From: Dimorphilus gyrociliatus
Taxonomy: Eukaryota > Annelida > Polychaeta > Dinophilidae
Length of the DNA: 64,000 nucleotides
Assembly (NCBI GenBank): GCA_904063045.1
Contig: CAJFCJ010000001.1
Location: 689,501-753,500 of the forward strand
Reading direction: 5' to 3'
Position 1 is the stretch's first letter; each line of letters opens with the position of its first letter. The position numbers and the translations under genes are program-made. The notes beneath the pieces are model-generated. The model did no database searches and was not told the origin of the DNA. It saw nothing but the letters and a program-made list of their open reading frames with translations. Shown piece after piece: positions 12,720 to 25,227 of the stretch.

Positions 12720-13843
12720 ATGCATTCTGATGAAAAGGATAGTAACGACTTTGATTATTCGAATATATCGACCAATATAGTATATCCAAGCGTTGCCGAA
12801 CGTTACTTTACGCCGAGATATAAAATAAGTTAGTTAAAGCATTGAATTTCGCTAAATTACTTCATTGTCACTGTATTATCGTCCATTATTATTTCAGGCG
12901 CCAATAACGAGAATGGGTCTGATCAGTGCATTCTTATTCATTCAAACAAGTAAAATAAAATAAATAGCTTAGTAATGTCCTTATTGTATGATTTTGTCTT
13001 ATAATTCTATAGACTTAGTGTGATAACATTGGCAATATCTCATTCATTATATCATGGAAAAAAAGTAATAAAGAAAATTGACTTTCAAGTGGACAAAGAA
13101 ACAAATCGATTAAGTAACAAGGTAGCCGGAAAGAAAAAGCATGTATGTTTATCCCTATTAAATATTCAGCTTTTAAATATTCCCATTTTTCAGGGCGCAC
13201 AAAACCTTAATGAAAATTCTATCCTCTGTAAGATAATTTGCGAAGATGATGAAGTTTTTACAGTATACAGCTGTATCAAGGGGATGCTTGTTGAAGTTAA
13301 TGAGAATTTGATTGAAAAGCCGCAACTCTTAATAGAGAAGGTAAAAGTTTATATGTACGATAGATAAATTCTTATGTATTTTTAAATTTCTATTTATCAT
13401 TTTCATTATTAATTTAAAATCAATTATGCTACTAAATTTGGATAGTAAGATAATATCTAATAAGGAAATACTGTATATGTTACATGTGTTAAGTTTTGAA
13501 TACTGAATGAATTTTTTATAGAAATGAAACAATTGAATACTCTACTTGTTTACCCCTAAATCCTATCAATCCAGTGTAAAACGTTTTCATACATTTTTAA
13601 GAGCTTTATATTTACAGTAGTTTATTATTTATTTCAATTGACTAGAGAGAATATAAATATAATTCAAACTCATCTACTAAAAAAAAACATCAACTAAATA
13701 ATTCATAATTTTTACAGCCAAATTCTGATGGATTTATTGCTATTGTCATGCCAAAAAAACTTCAAGATCACGATGGTAATTTAAGAAAATTGATATCTGA
13801 AAATGAATATAATGAGTATTTATTGAAGAAAGAGCAACTATAA
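12720..13843 (+). CDS. ABITRAM: Protein Abitram (FAM206A/Simiate) orthologue
   Basis: Five exons: 12720-12828, 12898-12949, 13013-13142, 13194-13340 and 13718-13843, joined in frame through GT-AG introns. The translation follows the family along its length: YPSVAERYFTPRYK, DQCILIHSNKLSVITLA, RLSNKVAGKKKHGAQ, LCKIICEDDEVFTVYSC, KGMLVEVNENLIEKPQLL and DGFIAIVMPK. The fold is a glycine cleavage H/lipoyl-like barrel without a lipoylation motif. In mammals the protein interacts with actin and localises to nuclear speckles and dendrites. The start was chosen at 12720 because the upstream in-frame extension (from 12531) is low-complexity Lys-rich sequence unlike the family. Confidence 0.93.
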
Positions 13844-13976
13844 ATTTTGCCTTTAAATATTACTATAAAAATATGAAAGGAAAGACATAAATGTATATAC
13901 TCATTTTTAGCAGATATGAAAAAAAAAATGTTTGTTTTAGTGTATTCAGAAAAGTTTTTCAGGTATAATTTTGTTA

Positions 13977-15833
13977 TCAGTTAATAAAACAATCTTTTGC
14001 ATTTAACTTCTTACAAAGTTTCGAATCGCTTGTGTAGCTTTTAAAGAATATTATTAAAAAATTAAATGAATAAGTCATTTTTAATAGTATTTATCATTTT
14101 ACTCACAGATGATCAATTGTTTTGAGTCTAACCATTGTCTTATCAAAATTCTTAATTTTCATTCCTCTGATACCTCTTTATAAAAAATGCAATAAATAGA
14201 TAAATAAAGACTTGTAGACATTTATTATAAACTTACAAATGCCAGAATCTACAAGATTTAAAGTTTTTTCTCTTAAATGTGGTAAACTTATTAAATGAAA
14301 TGTCTCTAAAGATGAGAAAATAGTTTTATAATCTTTAATTTTTCAACAAAATCAATTTACAGTGAAAAATAGAATTTTTTGTAATTTTTACAAAAATCCA
14401 GAGGAAGTTCCGTCAATAAATTGTGTTTTAAACTCCTGTTTGCAGGCAAGACATTTTATTAGACTTAATAAATGAATTTTTAAATAAAGTATTTACAATT
14501 TAAATATTTCGTTTAAAGGAAAGTTGGCTCCAAAAGATGTAATTTTGTTTCTATTTAAGATTCTATTTTAGGTTTGTAAAGAAAAAAAAATTTTTTAAGA
14601 TAAATTAGAATGGATTAAGTGGAAGCAAAAAAGAATTACAAAGAGGAAAGGCCATGATTTTTTGGCAGAAAGCGCGAACCAATAGCTTTTATTTGATTAT
14701 CTTCAAGATATCTGCAATTTAAAGTGTATTAGTACAATATGTTTTCCAAGAAAGGGAAAAAAAAGAAAACTTGCAAATATTTTAGCTTCTTTCCAATGGA
14801 TAATTCGAACGAAGAATTCCACTGCAGTTTACAATGATTCATATCTCTACAATAAATACATCTAAATAAATTATTACTAAAGTACTTACTAAAAATCTTA
14901 CATCGATATTAGAGAGTTTAAAAGAAAAGCCTCTTTCGCTACGAAAGATATTAAATTACCTCGTAGAATTCTAAAAAAATCATTTCTTATTATTAAATAG
15001 CATTTTAATTGATAAGTAAAAATAATAAGGATAATACTTACAATTTTTCTACCTTACTTAAGTAATGAAAAGTATCTTTTTCAACAGCATTTATCCTATT
15101 ATCAGAAAGTAACCTTTTAAAAATACAATCCTTAATTAAATTTCTTTTTTCAAAATGATATTCAATTGATAAAGAATTTACAATTCTTTCAAATTACTCA
15201 ATCCGTGAAATGTTTCTTTGCTTATATTCTCTATATTATTCCCTTTTAAATTTCTAAATAATATAAAACATATATTCAGTATACTATATATAAACTAATA
15301 AGAGTACAAATGTTTAATTATTTCCTACAATGTCTGAAGATTTGGTAAACCAGCGAAAGCTTTTGGTTCGATATTTTCAATTCCATTGTTAGACAATCTG
15401 AAATATGTCTGATAAATTTTAAAAATAACATAAAGAATAAGCAAGTGATTTATAGTTCTTTCAAATAAATCTATTACCGTTGTCTTGGATTTGACAGAAT
15501 AAGCTGGAATTGTGGTCAATTTGTTCTTTATGATAATTCTTTTTAGAATTGAAGAAAATACAATTATATTAAAAAAAATTCCTCTAATAATTGGTTAAAT
15601 AATTAATATACTATACATTGACTTTAGTGATTCGGGCAAGTTGGGTGGAAATTCTTTCAAACCCGGTCTAAAGCATGTAAAGTATCTTCTAGAACAGGAA
15701 CAACAGCTTTTACACTCCTTGATATAGCCTTAACATAAAGAAATGATGTATAAAAATTAAATCCTTTATTGAATTTATTTCGTACCACATCGAGCCCCTT
15801 TACACACTGTCCACGTAAAACACCCTATCAAGC
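13977..15833 (-). CDS. Secreted-type leucine-rich repeat protein encoded by about 72-nt exons, 5' end unresolved
   Basis: Minus-strand gene of at least 14 small exons, none long enough to stand out as an ORF. Exon 15833-15786 and exon 15728-15617 encode a Cys-rich LRR N-cap (CKSCCSCSRRYFTC, then LKEFPPNLPESLKSM). Then come exons 15538-15478 and 15408-15329 and about nine further exons near 15.25, 15.1, 14.95, 14.85, 14.7, 14.55, 14.45, 14.3 and 14.15 kb. Each encodes about one 24-residue LRR (RLSNNGIENIEPKAFAGL, NLKGNNIENISKETFHGL, LLSDNRINAVEKDTF, YLEDNQIKAIGSRFLP, LILNRNKITSFG), mostly in phase 2. The exon near 14.85 kb ends at a gcaagt (GC-AG) donor. The last exon encodes LCKKLNAKDCFIN and a stop, with no transmembrane segment or GPCR domain. 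Initiator exon not found. Specific family not recognised. Confidence 0.75.
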
Positions 15834-16023
15834 CTTTAATGAATGAGAAAAGGTTTTTTAAATTATAAAAAAAATTGTTAATTAATTATTAATAATCACC
15901 AAATATTATTATTGAATATTTCCGATTGTATTGCATTGTATTATAATGGAAGAATTTTTTTCACCTTTATCTTTTCACAGTTTACGTATACACAAACATT
16001 CACAGATATTTATATACAATATA

Positions 16024-16026
<3 letters not shown>

Positions 16027-16068
<42 letters not shown>
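16027..16068. repeat. (TC)n microsatellite
   Basis: About 21 uninterrupted TC dinucleotides. They produce spurious Leu-Ser repeat ORFs in overlapping frames. Confidence 0.95.
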
Positions 16069-16072
<4 letters not shown>

Positions 16073-17730
16073 TTCTTGTCTCTCTATCCATCTATCTTTT
16101 TAGGAAGTTATCTGGAACAATCTAGCTATCTACCCATGATTTTTATATATTAACATTAACCCTCATACATAGATATAGCAATGTTTTTCGTTTGTTAACT
16201 AAAAAAAAGAGAGAAAAAGATGAATTATTATGAAAGAAGAGCAAAAAAAAGCTTTCAGCTGCCCGCACCGGGACATGTAAATGTTAGTTTTTCCATTCTT
16301 GTTTTTTTTATCTATGATTAATGTATGCATACATTCATAATTTCATCGCTTGATTTAGAGTAATAAATCATAAAATACGTTCTATAAAAACATACTCTAT
16401 ACTTAAAATATATATTCTATATAGAAACACTGTATTTTATACTTTTGTACTGCATTTATACTACGAATATACATAGATGTAAACATAACAAGAATTTTTA
16501 ATAATAGAATACAAAGCGAACCATAAATAGAAGTAAACTGTTGTTTATCTAGCTCCTAACAACTAACTTTATAATAATCATTAATTATTCTTGGATTTAG
16601 TAAAGCACATCTTCTACTAGAGAAATTATTATGTGAATAAATAGAGCTTCAAATAAGACGCTAAAGGAAGAAGAAAGAAAGACAATTTCCAAAGGAAATA
16701 GTTGAAATTTCGATAAATATAATAATTTCTTAAAACGGCCATATAAAAAAAAGTAGGAACAAATTCTCTCGTATCTTTTGCCTCTCTCTCTCTGTATCTG
16801 TCTATCTGTCACACACTGTCTCGCTCTATCATGTGTCTCACAAGACTCAGTAATTTACTATTAACGCAGGACAAAAATGTCTATTTGTTTTTGCCTCTGT
16901 GCAATGTTTCTTTCAATATTAAACGGAAATATAATGAGTTGTCTCTGGTAGATAATTAAGACGTAGGGAGAAACAGAAGAAAATCTTGAAATGTATATAA
17001 AAGATCCTCATAATTGTTTTAATAACAATTCTAGGAAATAAGAGGAACATTTTTCTTCATCGTGTAACCACTTGATTTACCTACATGTTTCAGAAATTGT
17101 TGTATTCAGGGAAGGAAAAGTAAGCCTTGCATGTCAATATGTAGCTCGATTGCAATCATTTATAACATAGAATCTAATATTATAATTCTTCTTTAGTATC
17201 TGAAAATAAAAGCTCTTGTCTCTGCTTTCGAGTAATAGTTCCTGTACTTCTTCTTTCTTTTTCCTTTCTTTATATTTGTTATTTAAAATATATATATATA
17301 TATAAAGTAAAGTATTAAGTACAGGATAAAAAATCTAGACTTTTCATATACAAGGCTTAGGAACGTCTGAAACTTTTCTTGCTTCTTATTGTGTGTCTTT
17401 TTTTTAACAATAAAAAAAGAGTTCAATAAAAAAGAATTTTGACATCTACTGACAGCTCTGAGATATCCCAGGGTTGAGGTTAAATATAATTCATCAGGGG
17501 CAAAATTAACAACTACCTAGGTTATTCTTAAGTAAATCACCTAGATTAACACTTGTTAGTTCAGTTAGAAATTTATAGAAAAGTTTAAACTTGACTTTTA
17601 TCTATAAATGATTATTTAGTTGACCTAATTAATATTCCATTTTATTTTCTATACTTGAATAAAATGTTAATACTATTAGTATAGTTTATAGGTTTTAATT
17701 CGCTTTTTTTTCTCTTTCCCATATATGGTA

Positions 17731-17740
17731 ACGCCATCTT
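17731..17740. promoter_or_regulatory. CGCCATCTT promoter element at CLIC
   Basis: ACGCCATCTT, the reverse complement of AAGATGGCGT, about 160 bases upstream of the CLIC start codon. Member of the recurrent AGATGGCG family. Confidence 0.4.
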
Positions 17741-17901
17741 TTTGGTAAACTTTACAGGTGACCGAACTACGTGGACAAGAAACCAGTTTAGGTTATTAGT
17801 TGGCTAGTTGCGCGCCGTGGATTACCTGAGAAGAGGGCGAGGCTAAAACTAACCGAAATCAACGCTTTTCACCTCTAATAAATTACACTTAGTTGCAAAA
17901 G

Positions 17902-19475
17902 ATGGCTGAAGAATTTGATCAAGGAGCCTATGGAAATTATGGAAATATTATAGAAGAGTTACAGCCCCGTTTGACAGACTTAAAAGACAATGCTGAGGAC
18001 GAAAACCATACATATAACGATCAACAAGACTTGTCGCATTCTCGTGAATGGAAAGCGGAAGAGAAGGAAGAAGGTGCAAACCAAAACACAGAATATATTG
18101 AAGACGTTGACAGGCCTGTTGTAGAACTCTTTGTAAAGGTAAGATATAATTCATCATGTTCATTTAAACAGTTACGCTTGAATACATCTACCGCTTTTGA
18201 TGTTCAAAGAAAAAGGTTAATCAGTGGCTAGTCGGTTGCTTAGCAAATACCTTTGTAATGATAAGATAGCAACTTAATAAGATAAAATGTCTTAATAATG
18301 GAGTCTTATTAATAAAATTGCCAAAATTATATCTTCTATATCTGAGTAATACATGAAAGCCCGCATTGAAGTTGCCCGTACAATTGCAAATTCACTTTAA
18401 GCCTAACATCAATCAATAAATTTGATAAAAAAAATATTTACAGGCTGGCTGCGATAAGAAGAAAAATGGAAACTGTCCTATATGCCACCGATACTTTATG
18501 ATGTTTTATCTATTACGTGAAGAGGGTCAGATCGACCTGGTTGTTACAACGTTCTTACCAAGAGATCCGCCACCAGAAGTGAAAAATATTTCTTCCGGTA
18601 AACAGTATCCCATTGTCAAAGTCCATAGAGGAACAACGTTGAATGGTAGCGATATTGGAGGGGAAGTTTGCGATAATACCGACGAAATCGATGCACTAAT
18701 TGAAAAATTCGATTCTGCATTAATGCCAAGCACAACGATTCAAAAGAGGCAGATAGCAGATAAGGAACATTCCGAATTGGCAGAGCGTGAAAAGAAGGCG
18801 GAGTTGGCCTTTCAAAACTTGTACAATTCCTTTAATTTATTCCTGAAGGATAAAAAAGATAATGTTACAAAATTGCTGATAAATTTAAAAACGCTGAACG
18901 ATTTCCTAGCAAGAAATCAACGGAAATTTCTTATATTAGATACTCTAGCAAAAGCTGACTGCTATCTTTTGCCTCTGCTTCAACATATCAAAGTAGCTGG
19001 AAAAGTAAGTTATTGAAATTGGCCTATTTCCTTTTTCTAACTATATAAAATTCTATTTAAAAGACAATTTTAAATTTCCGGTGTAAAATTTAAGCTATAA
19101 AAATCCCATACACATTTTATTGACTTTGCTTATTCATAGTCCAGGTATTTATTGATCAGCTTAGTTTTACCAGCTTAACTTTAGTTATTAATGCGTTATT
19201 TTACAATTTTCTCGTTAATAGCAATTCTATTTCTTTTTTTTTATTCTCCCTTTTCCTCAAAGGCTTATAAAGATTTCGTTATACCCAACGATTTTGACGC
19301 CATCTGGAGGTATCTTACCGAAGCTTACGAGACAGAAGCTTTCAAAGAATCTTGTCCTGCCGATAGAGAAATTATTTTACTCTACTCCGAAAAGGCATCT
19401 TGTAAACCTAACGTTCCGAATAGGAGAGCTGAACTTATGGACGAAATGAGAGATTTTACTACTCCCTCCTTGTAA
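17902..19475 (+). CDS. CLIC: Chloride intracellular channel (CLIC) family protein
   Basis: Three exons: 17902-18138, 18444-19004 and 19263-19475. After an acidic, presumably disordered N-terminal extension of about 75 residues comes the CLIC thioredoxin-like N-domain: VELFVKAGCDKKKNGNCPIC then HRYFMMFYLL, which includes the putative membrane-inserting helix. The CPIC motif is a dithiol glutaredoxin-like variant of the single-Cys motif of vertebrate CLICs. The all-helical C-domain follows (FNLFLKDKKDN, LIDTLAKADC-type sequence read as LILDTLAKADCYLLPLLQHI, and FDAIWRYLTEAYETEAFKES). CLICs are GST-fold proteins that exist in soluble and membrane-associated forms. The acidic extension is longer than in CLIC1 and recalls CLIC5/6-type extensions. 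Confidence 0.93.
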
Positions 19476-19561
19476 GAAAAAAAGAAATTAAAAAAAAAAA
19501 CATGGCTTTATGAAAATCCATATTTAAATAGGAAGCCGAAAATCATATCGATTAGTAATTA

Positions 19562-19569
19562 TATATATA

Positions 19570-19604
<35 letters not shown>
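19562..19604. repeat. (AT)n microsatellite
   Basis: A run of AT dinucleotides with a single GA interruption near 19571, downstream of CLIC. Confidence 0.9.
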
Positions 19605-19609
<5 letters not shown>

Positions 19610-20117
19610 AAAAGACCTTTGAAAATTATGATTGTGATAGTACAAAAATGATATTGCTACGTTCTTGTTATGTGCTTTACCATTACAAAATGTTTTTTTT
19701 TTTTATATATTTGATTTAATTTCTCTCATCATGTTTTCTTACCCTTCCTCCCTCCCCCTCCCTCCTTCCCCCCCTACGCCATCATAGTTTTTATTTGTTA
19801 TTATTATTATCATGGCTATATTTTGAATTATTTATATACTATTATTATTTCTTTAGAGTTTCCAATCAAATATCGGACCATTTACAACAATCTATAAATA
19901 GATATATGTATTTACATATTAATGTACATATATATTCTCAGTCAGAAGTATTTAAAATGAAAGAAACCATCTTTTTGTTTTTATGCTAAGTTTCCATGTT
20001 TTTTTTTTATTTTTTTTATTTTATTTTATATTTCCTTCTTCTGCAAAGAAAAAAAAATTTATATTTATATATTACAACCGTTGCTAGCTAACAAAACAAT
20101 GAAAAACTGTTAGTCGT

Positions 20118-20163
20118 CTTATCTAAGGCGGATAAGTACTGTTATTCTTATCAAGCTGATAAG
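20118..20163. promoter_or_regulatory. Cluster of four palindromically arranged GATA sites
   Basis: CTTATC (20118), GATAAG (20131), CTTATC (20147) and GATAAG (20158) lie within 46 bases as two inverted pairs. GATA factors bind the core GATAA. An enhancer role is inference; the arrangement could also form two weak hairpins. Confidence 0.35.
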
Positions 20164-20552
20164 AGCATACTATAATTTATGCGTTTAGTGGAACTACTTC
20201 ATATTTACCATAAGGCGTTTGTAAATTTACTTTAGTTCAGTTAAATTGTGACAACGGTGTGAAAATTTTGCAAAAAATAAAATCGATAATAGTATAAAAA
20301 AGGAGAATTGAATAGGGCCCCCCTTTTCGCATTTCCTTAAATTATTCTATTATGCCAAAATGCCTTTACGTAGCTTTTCTCACTCGGAGGGTAACTGCGC
20401 CAACAATTATCAATAAATAGATAATAAACACTTTTTAAAGCTAAATATAATGTTTATTTATATCAATACTCGTTTTTCTTCGTATGTTTCCCCTTTTATG
20501 TCTCGTATAATATAATGAGAATTATTTACAAATAGTACATGTCTATAAAGCT

Positions 20553-20577
20553 TTTATTATTATTATTATTATTATTG
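20553..20577. repeat. (ATT)n microsatellite
   Basis: About eight tandem ATT trinucleotides. Confidence 0.9.
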
Positions 20578-22671
20578 CAGTTAATTCATTAATCTATATT
20601 TATATATACTGTATATATATATATTTTAATTAAATAAGATGAAATACATTAAATTACTATAACTCTTACAGTTTCTCTATAATAGTGCACTATTTATTGC
20701 TATAGACTGTATTAAATACTTGCAATACTTTTATACTTTTTTCAGTGTTATTTCTAATCATTCGGGTCAAATGATAGGTTTATAAAAGATAATTTTAATA
20801 ATATTGCAAAAATGTCGACGAATGATTTGCTTTGGGCTAACAAAAATTTCTTTACGACCTTCTCTCTTCGTATAATAAATTTAAGATATGTGATCTACGG
20901 TACTCTACCTCTCTCTGGTATCTATATAGTATATTGAAGGTCATTTATGTAAGTATTTCCAATATCAAATAAAAAACGTATCATTAACCAGCATACTTCA
21001 ATAGAGACCATTACTGAAGAGCTCTTTTCATTTTTGATTTCTCGATAAGCTGATATCTCCTATACGAAGTAAACCAAATACATATAGGATAAGAATATTA
21101 ACTTCTGCTCTTGCGGTTAATCAACCATTTCTTATAATAGAATATAGTTTTTAAAAAATAAAAACAAACTGTCTACACATATCTCTTTTTGTCATATCCG
21201 TGAACAAGGACACTTCTTTTTTTTATTAATATCTAATTTTTAAAATCTTTTTATCCCGCTTTACAGGCAAGATGCCAGTAAGTCAGATTGTTTGTAGGAT
21301 TATAATTGGTAGTTAAAATAATCTGATCGACAGATAACCGATTAGTTGAATAATTTTAACTTAGTTTAGAGAAGGTGGGAGGAGGTTTTTTCACAGTAAA
21401 TCAATATGTAAAACTGTTTACTTTAAAAATCCATGCTCCATTTTAAACAACTAATTAAAATGTTAAAAGACGATAATCGATAGCAATTATTTTTCTTGTT
21501 CCCTTTAATTTCTATTATACTTAAATAAGGGACAAATTACTTTTATCTATCCTCATGCAAAGACTATTTAACAAGTAAAATTTTATTATTGCATAATCTA
21601 AAACAGATATCTAAGCTGTAGATAGTTTGATTTGTTTGAATAAGCTTTTGATATTCTTGATAGACTATGATACAGATAAAGATTCTTAAATCTTCCGTAA
21701 TCAGAATGTTATCAGTTTTAGTAGGCGTTCACGCCAGAAATGACGTTGACTTTTGAATTCTATTTTTTACAGTTTATCAGCTATACTGCAAAGTTTCTTT
21801 TTTAGTTTATAATAATGGTATTCATCTTAATAACCGAATTTTATTCTTTTTATTATTATTTATTATTTAACAATATAGGCCGATAGTTTATCATTATTTT
21901 GTATATACAATTCAAGTGCTAATATTTTTAATAAGAAGCTTTTCTTTTACACTATCCTTCACTTGCTAAATAAGAAAACTATTATACTTTCATATGGACT
22001 ATTTATAGATATACTATATATACTGTATATATTATTTTTGGTAATAGCAATACAAAATGAATATTTTTTGTATAATGAATAAAGTTTTTCACTACTTTCG
22101 CATTTATTTATATAGTTTGTATATAGTTAGATACATTTTGATAAAAATCAATATAGAATTTTTCAACAATAAAGAGTTAATAAAGGAGGCTTTTGAAGTG
22201 CGCACTGTTACCCACAATTATTTTCATTAACAACAAATCGTTTGTGCAGTTGGCTACATAACACACATAACTCTATTGAAATTTATGTATATGGCACCAA
22301 TACTATATTAAGTACGATTAGATAATCGATATGCAAGAATTGATGGTTAATTGTTACAATTCTGCAAATGGAGACTATAGCGCCATCTGTATGTTTTAAA
22401 AACTTTGTTTTTTTTTTGATTTTACTTAGATGCTGAAAAAGTAATCTTTTTATTTTTATTAAAGCAATAAGCAACTTTTCTTTTATCAGTAATGTTAGCT
22501 TTATAAAGTGTGATTTAAATAATATCTGTTTCAGTAGGATAGAACACGATTTTGCACTTAAGAGTACAAGACAGATTTGAAGTTTAATATTTCGGAAGAG
22601 ATATGAAATAGTAATAGAACATTAAGAGAGAGAGGGAGAAAGAGAGAGTTTTCATTCAAAATTATCTTTTC

Positions 22672-25227
22672 CTACGTAATCCTTTCGAGTGTTGGTGAAA
22701 AAACGGTTAAATACGATTCTCCGTGACCAACATACAACCTATGCTTATGGTCATCGTAGGCCAAATATGTTGTATCTTTGAACTGAAATGGTATTTTTCC
22801 AATTATTTCACCATGTTCATTAAATATTAAGGTTTTTTTTTCTAGTCCTAATAAAAAATTGTTTCTAAATGAACATATCGATCTCAATCCACTTGGTTGA
22901 AGATTACACTTGTAAAATTTCTTATCTAAGTATAGCCAGATACTTTCATAATCATAAATGATAATTTCCTTATTATATTCATTATATGTTAATCTTGTCT
23001 TTATTTATTGTTTGTTGATAGTAAAAGAAAAGACAAATCTTATAATCATAAGCAATAAACATAAATTAATTAATCATGATTTATCTATTCTTTCATCAAT
23101 GTACATTTTTTGGATTTAAACAACTCGGAAGTTTCTCCTTCCACTTTAATCTTTTACATTTCGCTGTCCAACAAAAAAGAGACCAATCATCATAATCCAT
23201 CTTTCCTATAACAATAATTGTATTGTCTGGTAGGCAGGCGACAGATCTGACATCGTACATATTATAGCCAACAGTTTGTAAGGAATATGGTGGTTTTAGA
23301 TAATGTATTTGTCCTATCTCATCTTGATTTACCGTAATAACCATTATATATGTTCCACAATACGAGGATGAACAGCTGACAATATTTCCTGAGTGTAAAG
23401 TTCGAATTTGGCCAATTTCACCTGAAACTGTTATCTGAAGTGAAAGTAATTTTCCCCTTTTCAAAACAGTTTCATTTTTAATAATAAGAACAACTAACTC
23501 TGGAGTAACTGATATAAATGATACCAATCCTTCAAATTCTATTTTATTTGTTGATATGTAATCTTCTTCATCAAATTCAACATTATAAAAATCCTTTCCG
23601 GAAATTTGAGCAACGGCGTCATTTTTAAGCGGAGATAGATTTTTCATTATTGATATTCCAGTGGAATTTTTCAACAGTTGATTCTTAAGGATTTTTTCGC
23701 GGATTGTATAATCCTTATTAGGTAATCTTTTATTATCATCTGTAAGAATCAATTCATTTTCCGACATAGCGTCCATACTTTCGGAAGATAAGCAAAGTAG
23801 AAAAGGTAATTTCGATCTTTTTCTTTTTTCTGTTTTCCCCCTAGATTTGATAGAAAGTAGTTTGGATGTATAGTTCGACGACTTCTCCTCATGTTCACTT
23901 ATTCTATATGGTACACATACACACACATATATGTATATATATATATATATCTATATACTGTATATATATATAAAATAACGATTTCTGTCAATATAACCTT
24001 AAATCTTTAGCTGAAAGGACACTTTCCATTTGATGGTTACCAACTTCCTTTGGAATTAATAGCATATCACTCATCCGCGGAGGTTGCTCTTTTAATATTT
24101 GATTGCTAAAACTAGGAATCGTTATTTCAACGTTTTCTGTTTGTTTCTCCATAATGCTAAACTTCTTAAAGCTATTTTCAATTGATTCTAAATTAGAGCT
24201 AGAACTTTTGGAATCATTTCTTTGATGCAATAATCGCTTTTCTAAATCCCTACTCGTGGAAGATTTTTGCTTATCATTACTGAGTTCGTACAGCTCTTTG
24301 TCTAGTTTATCAGTTGTAAGTTTAATTATAGTAAAATTGGTTGTTTCTAATGGAACTGGTATAAGTTGAACTTTTCGATTTTGCAAAGGAATTGGATTTT
24401 CAATAAACGATATTTCATTCGTTAGTTTTTCACAAGTTTCCTTGGTAATTTCATGATATTTAGCATCCGTTATCAAGTAAATAATATAATCATATAAGTT
24501 TTGTACTTTCCATAAATCATTCGATATTGCATGTAAATATTTTGATTCTTCTTTACTCATTCCATCATATATTTCTTTTAATTTGTTTAAGATATCTCTT
24601 TCTTCATAATCTATGCTATTCATTCGATCTTGAACCCATTTTTTCAAATTGGATCTTTCATTTTCAAAATGGGTTCTAGCTGTTTCAAATACTGTAGTTT
24701 TACTAGCTTTTCTCGACGATTCTACATCTGATATAACTTTACGATAATTATCCATCTTAATTTGTAACTTATTCTTAACGTGGCTTAGTTCGGAAGATCT
24801 AGTTTGACCTAATTGGGCTAGGTCATCAAATTTATGATCTAAATGACCACATTGGGTACATACTTTGCATATAGCAAGACTGCAGTCAATACACCATAAA
24901 TGGCATACGCTTTCCGGATGTCTAGGACACTTTGGTAATCTTTCGGATAAAAAATTATCATTATTATGATTTTCATTAATTAGGTAAATAATCTTATGAT
25001 TTTTCATATTTTCTGATGAATGAATCTTTTCAAAAAGAGGCAAACATAATTGGCAAACATTGTGATCGCAATTTTCGCATCTTACAGCAGCTATACCATG
25101 ACTAGATATCAAATCACAGGAGGCCTGTTAAACGTGAACTATACTATTGAAGTTTATAGAATTCTGTCTAATTTATAATAGATATATATATATACATATA
25201 CAAAAAAATGAAAACCTCGTTCATCAT
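22672..25227 (-). CDS. TRIM-like B-box/coiled-coil protein with C-terminal propeller-like region
   Basis: Read on the minus strand as exons about 25227-25216 (MMNE), 25126 to about 23990, about 23900-23110 and about 23005-22672. An N-terminal Cys cluster (VRCENCDHNVCQLC) resembles a B-box1. A clear B-box2 follows: KCPRHPESVCHLWC, IDCSLAICKVC, then CGHLDHKFDD. Next is a coiled coil (about residues 105-230), a Ser-rich linker, and a C-terminal region of beta-rich segments such as YLAYDDHKHRLYVGHGESYL that looks like a WD or NHL propeller. No RING was found upstream, so this is either a RING-less TRIM or a gene whose first exon I missed. The 5' exon and the 23.9-kb junction (phase 2, AG|A) are inferred. 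TRIM proteins usually act in ubiquitination or cytoskeletal binding. Confidence 0.65.

Larger units (their letters stand above)
15834..17901. other. Intergenic, repeat-rich
   Basis: AT-rich sequence with a (TC)n microsatellite at 16027-16068 and scattered poly-A/T. ORFs here are translations of low-complexity DNA. The last 200 bases form the CLIC promoter and 5' leader. Confidence 0.5.
19476..22671. other. Intergenic, simple-repeat rich
   Basis: Over 3 kb with no recognised gene. It holds microsatellites (19562-19604, 20553-20577), poly-T tracts, a C-rich pyrimidine tract near 19741-19785, a cluster of GATA-like sites (20118-20163) and an orphan AGCGCCATCT at 22379-22388. Confidence 0.5.

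Noticed and set aside
15912-16125. Two overlapping plus-strand ORFs of 63-64 codons
   Set aside because: They are translations of the (TC)n microsatellite and flanking low-complexity DNA.
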